Of a stretch of DNA of 37,194 bases, positions 1 through 7,980 are shown piece after piece. The DNA is taken from assembly GCA_013824755.1 (NCBI GenBank), contig PNOJ01000015.1, positions 1 through 37,194 on the forward strand, read 5' to 3'. The notes under the pieces were generated by a model, which saw only the letters and a program-made list of their open reading frames with translations, was not told the DNA's origin and did no database searches. Each line of letters starts with the position of its first letter. The stretch's first letter is position 1. Made by a program: the position numbers and the translations under genes. This stretch comes from Gemmatimonas sp. (GTDB taxonomy: Bacteria; Krumholzibacteriota; Krumholzibacteriia; LZORAL124-64-63).

Positions 1-97
1 TTGTAGATCGACGGGAAATCCGATACGGACCGATCCGGAACCATGGTCGGATGCTAGCACGATCATGACGAAAAGTGTTTATCAATTACCCGAAGCG

Positions 98-131
98 CAA
101 AAAATCGCGGTCCGGATGCGCGAATCGGACC
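98..131 (-). terminator. Possible intrinsic terminator after the TonB-receptor operon
   Basis: Read on the minus strand, GGTCCG (131-126) can pair with CGGACC (114-109) around an 11-base loop, and a run of six T follows within about five bases (103-98). It lies roughly 70 bases downstream of the TonB-receptor stop codon on the same strand. The stem is short, so this is a moderate call. Confidence 0.4.
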
Positions 132-138
132 ATAGATT

Positions 139-151
139 GTTATTTAATAAC
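139..151. repeat. AT-only palindrome in the left-edge AT-rich patch
   Basis: GTTATT and AATAAC flank a single T, giving a perfect 13-base palindrome. It sits in an AT-rich stretch (about 60-150) that contrasts with the surrounding high-GC DNA. It could be an operator or a weak hairpin for a gene beyond the left edge. Nothing else in 1-199 looks coding by composition. Confidence 0.3.
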
Positions 152-199
152 AGCTCGCTGGCGCACCCGCCGCGCGCCTTCCGGTCAGGCGATTTCTCG

Positions 200-2104
200 T
201 CAGAAAGCCCGCGCGCACGTCGCGGCGGCCTGCCGACCCGGCAGCGGGACGCCGGGGATCTCCGCGTACTCCCGGTCGAAGACGTTGAACAGGTCCGCAG
301 AAAGCGCCCAAGCCCCCCGCGCCAGCGAGGCGCGCAGGTCCACGACGACGTGGCCCGCGAGGTTCGCGCCGCTGCGATGGCGAGTCTGCGCGGCGAGCGT
401 GAGGCCGCGGTCGATCACGACCGTGGCCGACGCCGCCAACAGGTGCCGCGGGATCAGCGTCGCGTACTTGGCGACGTCGCCCGCCGGGAGCGATCGCTCC
501 GCCTCGAAGATCGTGTGGTGCAGGGCCAGCGCATCGCCGCGGGGCGTGGTCAGCCCGTAGGACTGGGTCCAGCCGCGGACGCGGCCCTTGGCCACGTTGC
601 GCGCGAGCCAGGGGCCGGTCGGCGCGTTCGCGGGGCGGACCCAGTCGATCAGGTCCTCCTCGTGGCGCTCGAACACCGACCAGTCGAGGGTCCACGGCCC
701 CGACGCCACGGTCGCGCCGAGGTCCCAGGCCCAGCCGTGCTCCGGCTCCAGCAGCGGGTCGCCGCGGTTGGCGGGGTCCTCGTAGTACAGCTCGGTGAAG
801 GTGGGCAGGCGCAGGACCGAGCCCGCCGAGGCCCGCAGGGCGACCGCGGGATCGACCTGCCAGCGCAGCGCCGCCGTGCGCGTGGTCGCGGGGTCCTGCT
901 GCGACCAGGCGTCGCGCCGCACGCCGGCGGTGGCCCGCCAGACGCCGCGGCGCCAGGCCATCTCCAGGGCGGCGGCCGCGTGCCGCCGGTCGTGCCGGCC
1001 GAGGGCCGCCGTCGCCACGCCCGCGCGCACGCCGCGGCTGTCCAGGTCCTCGTAGCCGCCGTCCAGCCCGGCCGCCGCCGTCCAGCCCGCGCCCAGGTCG
1101 CAGGACAGGCGCGTCTCGCTCGCCGCGCGCCGGTTGAGGTGGTCGTTCGTGTAACGGGCCGGATCGTCGCGGAACAGCACGAAGCGGTCCTCGTGCCGCC
1201 GTCCGTAGAGGCGCTGCTCGATGACGGCGCGGTCGGACAGGGGTCGCCGCATCATCAGGCCGGCGAACACCGTCTCGGTCCGCTCCTGCGACGGGTAGGG
1301 CGCGTAGAAGTCGAGGGCGCCGAAATCGCGGCGGGCATACCCCGCCAGCAGGTCGAACTCGGCGCCGTGCGCCGTCGCGGTGCCGCGGCCCGCCACGGTC
1401 AGGTTCTCGGCGTCGGTGCCCGGCCGGTCCCCGTCGGTGCGGAACCAGTCGCCGGAGAGCCAGCCCGCCGCGTCCAGGCCCAGCCCGGCGCCGCGGCCCG
1501 AGTCGAAGCGCAGCCGAGCGCCGCGCGTCTCGTCGCCGCCCACGGTCACCGCCGCCGCGCCGCCGCGCCCGGCTGCCGGCAGGCGCGGCACCGCGTTGAC
1601 GACGCCGCCGAAGGCGCCGGCGCCGGCCAGGACCGAGCCCTGGCCGGAGAGCACCTCGAGCCGCGCCAGGTCGGCCAGCGAGAGCGGCAGGTCCAGGGCG
1701 TGGTGGCCGGTCTGCGGGTCGCCCACGTCCATCCCGCCGAGCAGCACGCGCACCTGCTCGAAGGTGGAACCGCGGATCGAGAGGTCCGCCTGGGTGCCGT
1801 AGAGCTGGCGCTGGCCCGTGGCCACCCCCGGCGCCGACGCCAGCAGTTCCGCCGGCGCGCGCACGGGCAGCAGCGCCGCCTGCGCGGCGTCCAGGACCGC
1901 GACCTCGCGCTCGCCGACGGGCAACGCCGCCGGCACGCGCGTGCCCAGGACCAGCACGGGGTCGGTCAGCCAGATGGTGTCGCCGGCGACGATCATGAAG
2001 CCGCGATCGGTCGCCGCCGGGACGACGGCGGTGGCGCCGGTGGCGGTCGCGGCGGCCAGCAGGCCGGCCGCGACGGTCGTCAGGTATCTTCTCAAGCGAT
2101 GCAC
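200..2104 (-). CDS. TonB-dependent outer-membrane receptor
   Basis: A 634-residue outer-membrane receptor that would import a scarce ligand using TonB energy. The GTG start at 2104 is preferred over the upstream ATG at 2155. It gives a clean signal peptide (MHRLRRYLTT, then an alanine-rich core) and avoids overlap with the upstream gene. A plug domain follows, with the motifs LSIRGSTFEQVRVLLGG and VLAGAGAFGGVVNAV typical of BtuB/FhuA-type plugs. The rest is a beta-barrel with alternating aromatic strands, and the protein ends in phenylalanine as outer-membrane barrels do. The start lies 17 bases after the stop of the MFS transporter gene, so the two are probably co-transcribed. That pairing suggests a phosphorylated organic ligand. 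The ligand is an inference; cobalamin, siderophore or other substrates are not excluded. Confidence 0.85.
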   Translation of the reverse strand: MHRLRRYLTTVAAGLLAAATATGATAVVPAATDRGFMIVAGDTIWLTDPVLVLGTRVPAALPVGEREVAVLDAAQAALLPVRAPAELLASAPGVATGQRQLYGTQADLSIRGSTFEQVRVLLGGMDVGDPQTGHHALDLPLSLADLARLEVLSGQGSVLAGAGAFGGVVNAVPRLPAAGRGGAAAVTVGGDETRGARLRFDSGRGAGLGLDAAGWLSGDWFRTDGDRPGTDAENLTVAGRGTATAHGAEFDLLAGYARRDFGALDFYAPYPSQERTETVFAGLMMRRPLSDRAVIEQRLYGRRHEDRFVLFRDDPARYTNDHLNRRAASETRLSCDLGAGWTAAAGLDGGYEDLDSRGVRAGVATAALGRHDRRHAAAALEMAWRRGVWRATAGVRRDAWSQQDPATTRTAALRWQVDPAVALRASAGSVLRLPTFTELYYEDPANRGDPLLEPEHGWAWDLGATVASGPWTLDWSVFERHEEDLIDWVRPANAPTGPWLARNVAKGRVRGWTQSYGLTTPRGDALALHHTIFEAERSLPAGDVAKYATLIPRHLLAASATVVIDRGLTLAAQTRHRSGANLAGHVVVDLRASLARGAWALSADLFNVFDREYAEIPGVPLPGRQAAATCARAF

Positions 2105-2120
2105 CTCGCTGCAGGATCGG

Positions 2121-3590
2121 TCAGTGGGCCGCACCCCCGCGGTGCGGTTTCGCATTCCAGACGCGCAAGGACAGGAAGAGGCCCAGCGCGGCCATCGGCA
2201 CCATGGCCAGGGGCCACGCCAGCCAGTTGGCGGGATCGGCGGCCGGCCCCGCGATCTTGCCGGCCGCGTCGAGCTGCTCCTCGGGCAGCACCGCAGCGTA
2301 CGTGAAGGACATCACGGCGGTCCCCAGGTAGACGAAGCCGTCGATGATGCCGACGGCCATGCCCGCGTTGCGGCTGCCGCCGAAGTCCATGCTCGCGGTG
2401 CCCGACAGCATCCCGTGCACGCCGATGACGGCCATCGACATCACCAACACCAGCCAGCCCACGAACGGCGTCTGGTAGGTGAAGATCAGCACGACCGCGC
2501 CCAGCAGCAGCGCTCCGTACAGGACCGCCGCGACCGGTCCGCGTCGCGACTGGAAGGCGTGGTCGCTCACGGTGCCGGCCACCACGCCGCCCAGGATGCC
2601 GGCGCAGCAGAGCAGCGCGCCCCAGTGCTCGTTGACGAACCCCGAGCTCAGGTGCAGGGCGGCGTCGGTCTGCTTGGCGAAGGTGCGGTACCACTGCATG
2701 ATGGCCTGGCGCAGGAAGCCGCTGCAGAACTCGATCAGCGCGATGGTCATGATGATGGGGTTGCCCAGCATCATCTTGAAGACCTTCACCGGTCCCATGG
2801 GCGGTCCCGTGTCGCCCGCGGTGGCGTCGGCGGTGTCGAAGTCCAGGTGCCCGGTCTCCGACGGTTTGTCGCGCACGACGAAGACGTCGATCAGCCAGAA
2901 GATCGCCAGCAGCAGCGCCGGCATCATGAAGACCCAGACCAGCCCCATCCCCTTGAGGATCAGCTTGCCCACGTCGAAGGCGAAGTACAGGCCCAGCGAG
3001 ATCAGGATGCCGAAGATCGCGCCGAACACGCCCCGTTCGCGCACGTGGAACCAGGAAGCGTTGACCTTGACGATGGCCACGGCGCCGAAGCTCTGGAAGT
3101 ACATGTTCAGCGCGTAGAGCACCGCGAAGACCGGCACGAAGTTCATGGCCAGGAAGCCGGACAGGGGCCCCTGTTTCAGCAGGGACCACGTCGCCAAGCC
3201 CATCATCACGTTCATCACCAACGCGCCGCCGGTGCCGACGAGCATCGCCTTGCGGCCGCCGAAGCGGTCCGTCAGGGGGCCGTTGATCAGGAAGGAGAAG
3301 CCGTAGACCACGGTGCCCACGCCGAAGATCACGCCGAAGTTGGAGTTGCCCATCAGCGACCCGCCCGCGCCGCCGGCGATCTCCTCGAAGGCGCCCTTGC
3401 TGACGGTCAGGTTGTAGCGGCCCATGTAGAGCAACGCGTAGGTCAGGCCCAGCGGCAGCCAGTTCCACACGCGCCGGGCGCGGAAGCCAGGGTCGTGGCC
3501 CAGGTCGATCTTCGGCAGGCGGGCGATGACGAACGCCACCACGACCAGCAGGATCACGATCGCGAGCAGCTCGGACATCCAGGGTGACAT
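2121..3590 (-). CDS. MFS transporter, organophosphate:phosphate antiporter (GlpT/UhpT) type
   Basis: A 489-residue inner-membrane transporter with about 12 hydrophobic segments. After the first helix it carries the YMGRYNLTVSK segment, characteristic of the OPA family (glycerol-3-phosphate and hexose-phosphate antiporters). It also has an MFS loop motif near residue 110 (GPLTDRFGGRK) and a charged central loop around residues 240-265. The ATG at 3590 is preceded by AGGAGG at a good distance. A TTGGCG/TACGAT pair lies 50-80 bases upstream. The gene precedes the TonB receptor by 17 bases, so the pair could move one substrate across both membranes. The exact organophosphate cannot be told from sequence alone. 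Confidence 0.85.
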   Translation of the reverse strand: MSPWMSELLAIVILLVVVAFVIARLPKIDLGHDPGFRARRVWNWLPLGLTYALLYMGRYNLTVSKGAFEEIAGGAGGSLMGNSNFGVIFGVGTVVYGFSFLINGPLTDRFGGRKAMLVGTGGALVMNVMMGLATWSLLKQGPLSGFLAMNFVPVFAVLYALNMYFQSFGAVAIVKVNASWFHVRERGVFGAIFGILISLGLYFAFDVGKLILKGMGLVWVFMMPALLLAIFWLIDVFVVRDKPSETGHLDFDTADATAGDTGPPMGPVKVFKMMLGNPIIMTIALIEFCSGFLRQAIMQWYRTFAKQTDAALHLSSGFVNEHWGALLCCAGILGGVVAGTVSDHAFQSRRGPVAAVLYGALLLGAVVLIFTYQTPFVGWLVLVMSMAVIGVHGMLSGTASMDFGGSRNAGMAVGIIDGFVYLGTAVMSFTYAAVLPEEQLDAAGKIAGPAADPANWLAWPLAMVPMAALGLFLSLRVWNAKPHRGGAAH

Positions 3591-3640
3591 GGGACCTCCT
3601 CGGTTCCGCGGGATGACGACGCGGTCGCCCGCGTCCGCCC

Positions 3641-3670
3641 ATCGTAGCCAGCGCCCCGCCGACGCGCCAA
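3641..3670 (-). promoter_or_regulatory. Candidate promoter of the MFS/TonB-receptor operon
   Basis: On the minus strand, a -35-like TTGGCG (3670-3665) and a -10-like TACGAT (3646-3641) are 18 bases apart. They lie about 50 bases upstream of the transporter start. Each box matches four of six consensus bases. Confidence 0.4.
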
Positions 3671-3705
3671 GGAAAACCTCGGCCGCGGCGGGCCTATGAA
3701 CCCAT

Positions 3706-4713
3706 CTAGAGGCCCATGATCAGGCCGATGGAGGCGCCGATCCAGTCGTCGTGATCGTCGGCGAGCAGGCGGTCGCCGCTGATCGCGTCCTGCAGCAGCA
3801 CGGGGTCGGCGGCGCAGGTCTCGGCGTGGAGAGTCGCCGCGAGCCAGCGGCGGGAGTCCGCGCCCCCGAGCCGCCGGCGCAGGCCGACGTCGAGGCCGCC
3901 GCCCCAGTCGGACATCTCCCGCACCAGCGATCCGCTGCGGTAGACCGAGCCGTAGCCCCAGAACAGCGTGCCGCCCCAGCGCAGGGACCGCAGGTAGTAG
4001 CCGCCGCGCACGCCCAGCACGGCGTCGGTGCGCTCGCCGACCGGCAGCAGCGCCCGGGCGCCGAGCTCGATCCCGTAGTGGGCCGCGCGGCCGTTGTCCG
4101 TCAGGTCCTCGAAGTCGTCCTGCAGGTCGCCGAGGCCCAGCTGCAGGCCGGCGGTGGCCAGGAAGTTCTCGCCCAGCGGCAGCCCGAGCGCGACCGAGAC
4201 GCGCAGCATGTCGGTGAAGTAGTCGCCGAAGGCGGTGGTGGCGTGCTTCCAGCCCACGTCGGTCAGCAGGAGCCAGCGGCCCGGCGGCCCGACGTCGGGA
4301 ACCGGCAGGCCTGGCCGCGGTCCGTCGGGGCGCGCGGCGACGGCCGGCAGCGGCACCTCCGGCCAGACCGCGGTGTCGCGGTTCACCTCCGGCGGGACCC
4401 CGGACACGGGCTCGCCCGCGTCGAGGCTGCGGCGCCACCCGTCCCATAGCGACCGCGGCACGTTGCGCTCGCGGTGCGAGCCGGGCGGGTCGCCGGCGAT
4501 CGTCAGCCGCGCCAGGAAGCCGCCGCGCGGCCCCGGCGCGAACACGGCGCACACCAGGCCGGGCACGTCGGGGAACAGCCCCCAGCGGGCCGCCTCGCCC
4601 GCGTCGACCGTATCGCCGACCGCCGGGTGCAGCGGCACGGTGCCTGCGGGGGCGGCGGCGGCGGCCGAAGCCAGGCCCAGCAGGAGCAGCAGGATCTTCA
4701 CGTCACGCGTCAT
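3706..4713 (-). CDS. Secreted, probably outer-membrane protein of unknown function
   Basis: I do not recognise a named family. The protein is 335 residues from the ATG at 4713, chosen because it begins a textbook signal peptide (MTRDVKILLLLLGLASAAAAA). An earlier in-frame start adds only 19 Pro/Arg-rich residues. After a proline-rich middle region (about 110-150) the C-terminal half shows alternating hydrophobic/polar strands with many Gly and aromatic residues, for example around LGVRGGYYLRSLRWGG and the final IGASIGLIMGL. That pattern fits a small outer-membrane beta-barrel. It is divergent from the DUF4254 gene. It is probably a real gene, because codon third positions are consistently G/C and the signal peptide is strong. 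Confidence 0.65.
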   Translation of the reverse strand: MTRDVKILLLLLGLASAAAAAPAGTVPLHPAVGDTVDAGEAARWGLFPDVPGLVCAVFAPGPRGGFLARLTIAGDPPGSHRERNVPRSLWDGWRRSLDAGEPVSGVPPEVNRDTAVWPEVPLPAVAARPDGPRPGLPVPDVGPPGRWLLLTDVGWKHATTAFGDYFTDMLRVSVALGLPLGENFLATAGLQLGLGDLQDDFEDLTDNGRAAHYGIELGARALLPVGERTDAVLGVRGGYYLRSLRWGGTLFWGYGSVYRSGSLVREMSDWGGGLDVGLRRRLGGADSRRWLAATLHAETCAADPVLLQDAISGDRLLADDHDDWIGASIGLIMGL

Positions 4714-4751
4714 CGTCGCTCCCGGTCGTCGCGGGCCGTTCGGAGACGGCC

Positions 4752-4780
4752 TTGCCGCCCCCGCTCCCATGTCCTACAGT
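4752..4780 (+). promoter_or_regulatory. Candidate sigma70-type promoter of the DUF4254 gene
   Basis: TTGCCG (4752-4757) and TACAGT (4775-4780) are separated by exactly 17 bases and lie about 42 bases before the start codon. Each box matches four of six consensus bases. Confidence 0.4.
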
Positions 4781-4822
4781 AGCCGCGCCCATCACCGCGG
4801 ACGAGCCGAGGGGAGCGCGTCG

Positions 4823-5491
4823 ATGAACCAGCCAGACACCACCGTCGCACCGCAGCCGGGCGCCAGGCCGGAATCCGGCGCGCTGCTGCCCATCCTGTGG
4901 CATGTCGTCGACCGCTGGCACCTCCACGAGCAGAAGCTGGGCTCGTGGCAGGACGCGCTGGACATCATCGCGCCGGAGCACCGCGGCTGGGCCGGCATCA
5001 CCGAACTGCTGCAGCTCGTGAACACCTACCAGTGGCACGAGGAGGACCGCAGCCGCGCCCACGGCGCCGGCGACGAAGTGCTCGCGGCCGTCAAGCGCTC
5101 CATCGACGCCTCCAACGCCCGCCGCGTGCGGGCCATCGAAGCCCTCGACGTGGAGATCATGGGCGTGCTGGCGCGCGACGGCCTGCCGCACCCCGGAGCG
5201 CCGTTGAACTCCGAGTCCCCGGGCAGCATCATCGACCGCATCACCGTCCTCGCCCTCAAGCTCTACCACATCCGCGAGGAACTCTCCACCGCCGGCGGCA
5301 CCGCGGACGAAGTCGCCCTGCACGCGCGCCTCGAGAGCATCAGCGAGCAGATGGACGACCTCGCCGGCTGCCTCGACCACCTCTTCCGGGAGATCGCGGC
5401 CGGCCGGCTCGGCATCAAGCTGTACCGCCAGGTGAAGGTCTACAAGGATCCCGCCAGCGGCCGCTACCGCTCGGGTCTCGACGACGGCTGA
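4823..5491 (+). CDS. DUF4254 family protein
   Basis: A 222-residue soluble, mostly helical protein. The segments WHEEDRSR (near residue 73) and NSESPGSIIDRITVLALKLYHIREE (near 130-155; only family-typical positions are implied) match the DUF4254 pattern. That family is found in Bacteroidota, Acidobacteriota and relatives, often beside sugar or envelope genes. No enzymatic role is established and I do not infer one. The ATG at 4823 has GAGGGGAG a few bases upstream and replaces a longer in-frame opening that would run through the divergent gene. Conserved Asp/His/Glu residues in the EEDR segment could bind metal, but that is speculation. Confidence 0.8.
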   Translation: MNQPDTTVAPQPGARPESGALLPILWHVVDRWHLHEQKLGSWQDALDIIAPEHRGWAGITELLQLVNTYQWHEEDRSRAHGAGDEVLAAVKRSIDASNARRVRAIEALDVEIMGVLARDGLPHPGAPLNSESPGSIIDRITVLALKLYHIREELSTAGGTADEVALHARLESISEQMDDLAGCLDHLFREIAAGRLGIKLYRQVKVYKDPASGRYRSGLDDG

Positions 5492-5504
5492 GAGCCCGCC
5501 CGGA

Positions 5505-6080
5505 TCAGTCGCGGTAGAGCGACTTGACCCCGCCCCAGCTCGACGACGACGCCGGCGTGATGCCGGTCGGCACCACCCGCAGCGTCCGTCCGTCGAGGAG
5601 CTGCGACGGGCCGTCGCAGGCGGAGGCCGGCGCGAGCGCGGCCGCGCCGAGGAAGAAGGGGCCGGTCGGCGCGTAGACCCAGGTGAAGCTCAGGCGGGCC
5701 AGCGTGACCACGTCCTGCTGGACGCAGCCGTCGGACGTGGTGCGCACGCCCAGGACGGGATCGCCCTGGTGGGCCAGCGGGGCGCCGGCGAGTTCCGACC
5801 CGATCAGGAACGCGGGCGACCCGCCGCAGCAGCTGCCCAGCACGGCCCAGTCCACGGTGTCGAGCCGCCATGACAGCGGCGCGCCGACTTCGGGACCGGC
5901 CAGGATGACGTAGAGGTCGAAATCTTCTCCGTAGGGAACGTCGATCTCGCCGACGTAAGCCTCGGGCGCCGCCGACAGGCAGAGGACCGAGAATCCCGTC
6001 TGGGCGACGGCGGGAACGGCGGCCGCGACTGCCAGGATCGTCAAGACGAGCAGCGCGCGGATCGATTTCATTGGCGACAT
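5505..6080 (-). CDS. Small secreted protein of unknown function
   Basis: A 191-residue protein with a clear signal peptide (MSPMKSIRALLVLTILAVAA, cleavage near AVAQ). The start at 6080 is chosen because GAGGAGGG ends two bases upstream. The next ATG at 6071 and an earlier one at 6113 fit less well. The mature part carries two adjacent Cys followed by a Gly-Gly turn (GSCCGG) and a later Asp-Gly-Cys, which may form disulfides. It also contains a beta-rich stretch (VPYGEDFDLYVILAGP) resembling short secreted proteins seen in Krumholzibacteria/Eisenbacteria-type genomes. It is convergent with the DUF4254 gene, with 13 bases between the stops. Function unknown. Confidence 0.6.
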   Translation of the reverse strand: MSPMKSIRALLVLTILAVAAAVPAVAQTGFSVLCLSAAPEAYVGEIDVPYGEDFDLYVILAGPEVGAPLSWRLDTVDWAVLGSCCGGSPAFLIGSELAGAPLAHQGDPVLGVRTTSDGCVQQDVVTLARLSFTWVYAPTGPFFLGAAALAPASACDGPSQLLDGRTLRVVPTGITPASSSSWGGVKSLYRD

Positions 6081-6189
6081 GTCCCTCCTCGTGCGAATCA
6101 TGATGCAATCCATCCTATATGATACTGGATCCCGCCCCCTCTCAGCTAGCCCAGCCTGACGGATCGGAATTGATCCATCGTGTCGCCGA

Positions 6190-6205
6190 TCCCTGATGTC
6201 AGGGA
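6190..6205. repeat. 16-base palindrome in the AT-rich intergenic stretch
   Basis: TCCCTGA and TCAGGGA flank a two-base centre. The site lies between the methyltransferase stop (6258) and the small secreted protein start (6080), next to an AT-rich patch containing GATATATAAC (6210-6219). Neither side has a T-run, so an operator is more likely than a terminator. The rest of 6081-6257 shows no coding signal. Confidence 0.45.
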
Positions 6206-6257
6206 CGGATGATATATAACATCAAGTCAATGAAGAAATTGTGAAAAGTCGGCAGGG

Positions 6258-7235
6258 TCAGTCGGCCGTTGCGTCGCGCCGGAAATAGAACACCGCCTGG
6301 TCCGAGGTGCCGTCGCGGTTGGCCTGCGCCGCCTCGCGGGCGAAGCCGGCGAGCTCGGCCCGGTTGAACGGCGAGCGGCGCGGGTCCGTCGCATGGGAAC
6401 GTGGGTCGCGCAGCGGGATGCCGCGGCGGTATTGCTCGCTGCCCCAGAACTGGAACGCGGTGCCGTCGTCCTCGCTCCCCTCGAGCGCGAAGCCGGCGTT
6501 GCCGGCCAGCCGCTCCAAGCTGCGCCGCGTGTGCAGCACGAGGTGGCGCGGCGCGTCGAGCTGCACCCAGTCGACACCGTAGCGGCGCCAGGCCAGCGAG
6601 TCGGCCACGGGGACCCGCACGAGCAGCGCGCCGCGCGGTTTCACGACCCGCCGCAGCTGCGCGAAGGCGCGGCGCTGATCGGGCAGATGCTCCAGCACGT
6701 GGTGCAACATGACCAGGTCGTAGCGCTCGACCACCTCGTCGAGCCCGCGGCGCCGCACGACCAGCCCGCCGCCGAGGTCCAGGTCCCCCGCGAGGTAGGG
6801 ATCGATGCCGGCCAGCCGCCGGCAGCCGTCGCGCTGCAGCTCCCGCAGCAGCTCGCCGGCGCCGCAGCCCACGTCCAGCACGGCGGCGTCGCGGCCCACG
6901 CCCAGCCGTCGCAACCAACGCAGCTGCGCCGGCACGCCGAAGGCGCGTGTCAGCAGCGAACCCAGCGGATCGCCGCCCTCGAGGCAAGCGCGGGCGCGGT
7001 GCCGCTTCAGCCACGCATCCAGGCCTTCCGGGCGGCGGCCCGCGCCGCGCCGGTAGGAGTAGTAGTCCGCCGGGTAGTATGGCGACAGATCGGCCGGCGG
7101 GTCCAGCAGCTCCAGGCAGCCGCAGTCGGCGCACTCGCGGTAGGTGAAGGCGCCGCCCAGGCCGAACATCATCTCGCGGGCCGTGTGCAGGCGGTGCCCG
7201 CCGTCGGCGCCGCAGCCGGCGCAGGCCGCGCTCAC
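6258..7235 (-). CDS. Zinc-ribbon class I SAM-dependent methyltransferase
   Basis: A 325-residue cytoplasmic methyltransferase. An N-terminal zinc ribbon has C5xxC8 and C35xxC38, and is followed by the SAM-binding motif I VLDVGCGAG (119-127). The post-motif segment MLHHVLEHLPD comes next, then the KPRGALLVRVP strand typical of the class I fold. This layout is frequent in sugar or lipid C-/O-methyltransferases next to surface-polysaccharide genes. The GTG start at 7235 overlaps the ispD stop codon (GTGA), so translation is probably coupled to ispD. Longer in-frame openings upstream only read through ispD. The substrate is not predictable. Confidence 0.8.
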   Translation of the reverse strand: MSAACAGCGADGGHRLHTAREMMFGLGGAFTYRECADCGCLELLDPPADLSPYYPADYYSYRRGAGRRPEGLDAWLKRHRARACLEGGDPLGSLLTRAFGVPAQLRWLRRLGVGRDAAVLDVGCGAGELLRELQRDGCRRLAGIDPYLAGDLDLGGGLVVRRRGLDEVVERYDLVMLHHVLEHLPDQRRAFAQLRRVVKPRGALLVRVPVADSLAWRRYGVDWVQLDAPRHLVLHTRRSLERLAGNAGFALEGSEDDGTAFQFWGSEQYRRGIPLRDPRSHATDPRRSPFNRAELAGFAREAAQANRDGTSDQAVFYFRRDATAD

Positions 7236-7978
7236 GGGCGACCCTCGGCGCGGGCGCGGGCGGCCGCGAGGTCCTCGGCGGTGGTGATCTTGAGGTTGCC
7301 CGGCTCGCCGGGCACCAGCACCGGCGGCAGGCCGCGCGCCGCGAGCAGCCCGCCGTCGTCGGTGAACGCCGCGCCGGTCGCGCGGGCCCAGCGGTGCGCC
7401 TCCAGGAAGGGCCGCCAGCGGAAGACCTGCGGCGTCTGCAACGCGCGCAGGCCGGCGCGCGGCAGGTAGCGCAGGCCGCGGGCGCTGTCGTCGCCCGCTT
7501 CTTCCAGGACCACGATGGTGTCGGTCACCTCGACGCCCGGCACCGCGCCGCCGTGCGCCGCCGCCGCGGCGGCGAGCCGCGCGACCAGCTCCGCGGTCAC
7601 CCAGGGGCGGGCCGCGTCGTGCACCGCCACGAGGTCGTCGTCGCGCGGCGGGCAGGCGTGCTGCAGCGCCTCGGCCGCGTTGCAGGTCGAGGCGGTGCGC
7701 GTCGCGCCGCCGTCGCACACCGTCGTCGGCAGCGCCGTCGCCGCGGCCAGTGCCGTGCGCGCCACGGCCTGCCAGGCGGGCGGCGCGGCCACGGTCACCG
7801 AAACGGTGCCGGGCAGCGCCAGGAAGGTCTCCAGCCCCTGCAACAGCAGCAGGCGGCCGCCGACGACCTGGAACTGCTTGGGCGCCTCGGCGGCCCCGGT
7901 GCGGGCGCGGTGGCCCTCGCCGCCAGCGACCACGATCACGTGCAGGGGGATCGCCGGCGGTCGGCGCGGGTCGCCCAC
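7232..7978 (-). CDS. ispD: 2-C-methyl-D-erythritol 4-phosphate cytidylyltransferase
   Basis: The third step of the MEP isoprenoid pathway: CTP plus MEP gives CDP-ME. The 248-residue protein shows the nucleotide-binding glycine loop AGGEGHR (18-24) and PKQF with Lys34. It also has GGATRTAS (90-97), VHDAARP with Asp121, TPQVFR (182-187), TDDG (206-209) and NLKITTAEDL with Lys230. The active-site set is therefore complete. The loop between the glycine motif and PKQ is slightly longer than in E. coli. The GTG at 7978 is chosen because AAGGAG sits five bases upstream, although a GTG at 7984 overlapping the radA stop is possible. It lies between radA and the methyltransferase in one tight operon. 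Confidence 0.9.
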   Translation of the reverse strand: MGDPRRPPAIPLHVIVVAGGEGHRARTGAAEAPKQFQVVGGRLLLLQGLETFLALPGTVSVTVAAPPAWQAVARTALAAATALPTTVCDGGATRTASTCNAAEALQHACPPRDDDLVAVHDAARPWVTAELVARLAAAAAAHGGAVPGVEVTDTIVVLEEAGDDSARGLRYLPRAGLRALQTPQVFRWRPFLEAHRWARATGAAFTDDGGLLAARGLPPVLVPGEPGNLKITTAEDLAAARARAEGRP

Positions 7979-7980
7979 GC

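Noticed and set aside
65-560. Two overlapping plus-strand ORFs at the left edge (from 65 and 75)
   Set aside because: They run antisense to the TonB-receptor barrel and lack a ribosome-binding site. Only their first about 30 codons lie outside it, in the AT-rich patch.
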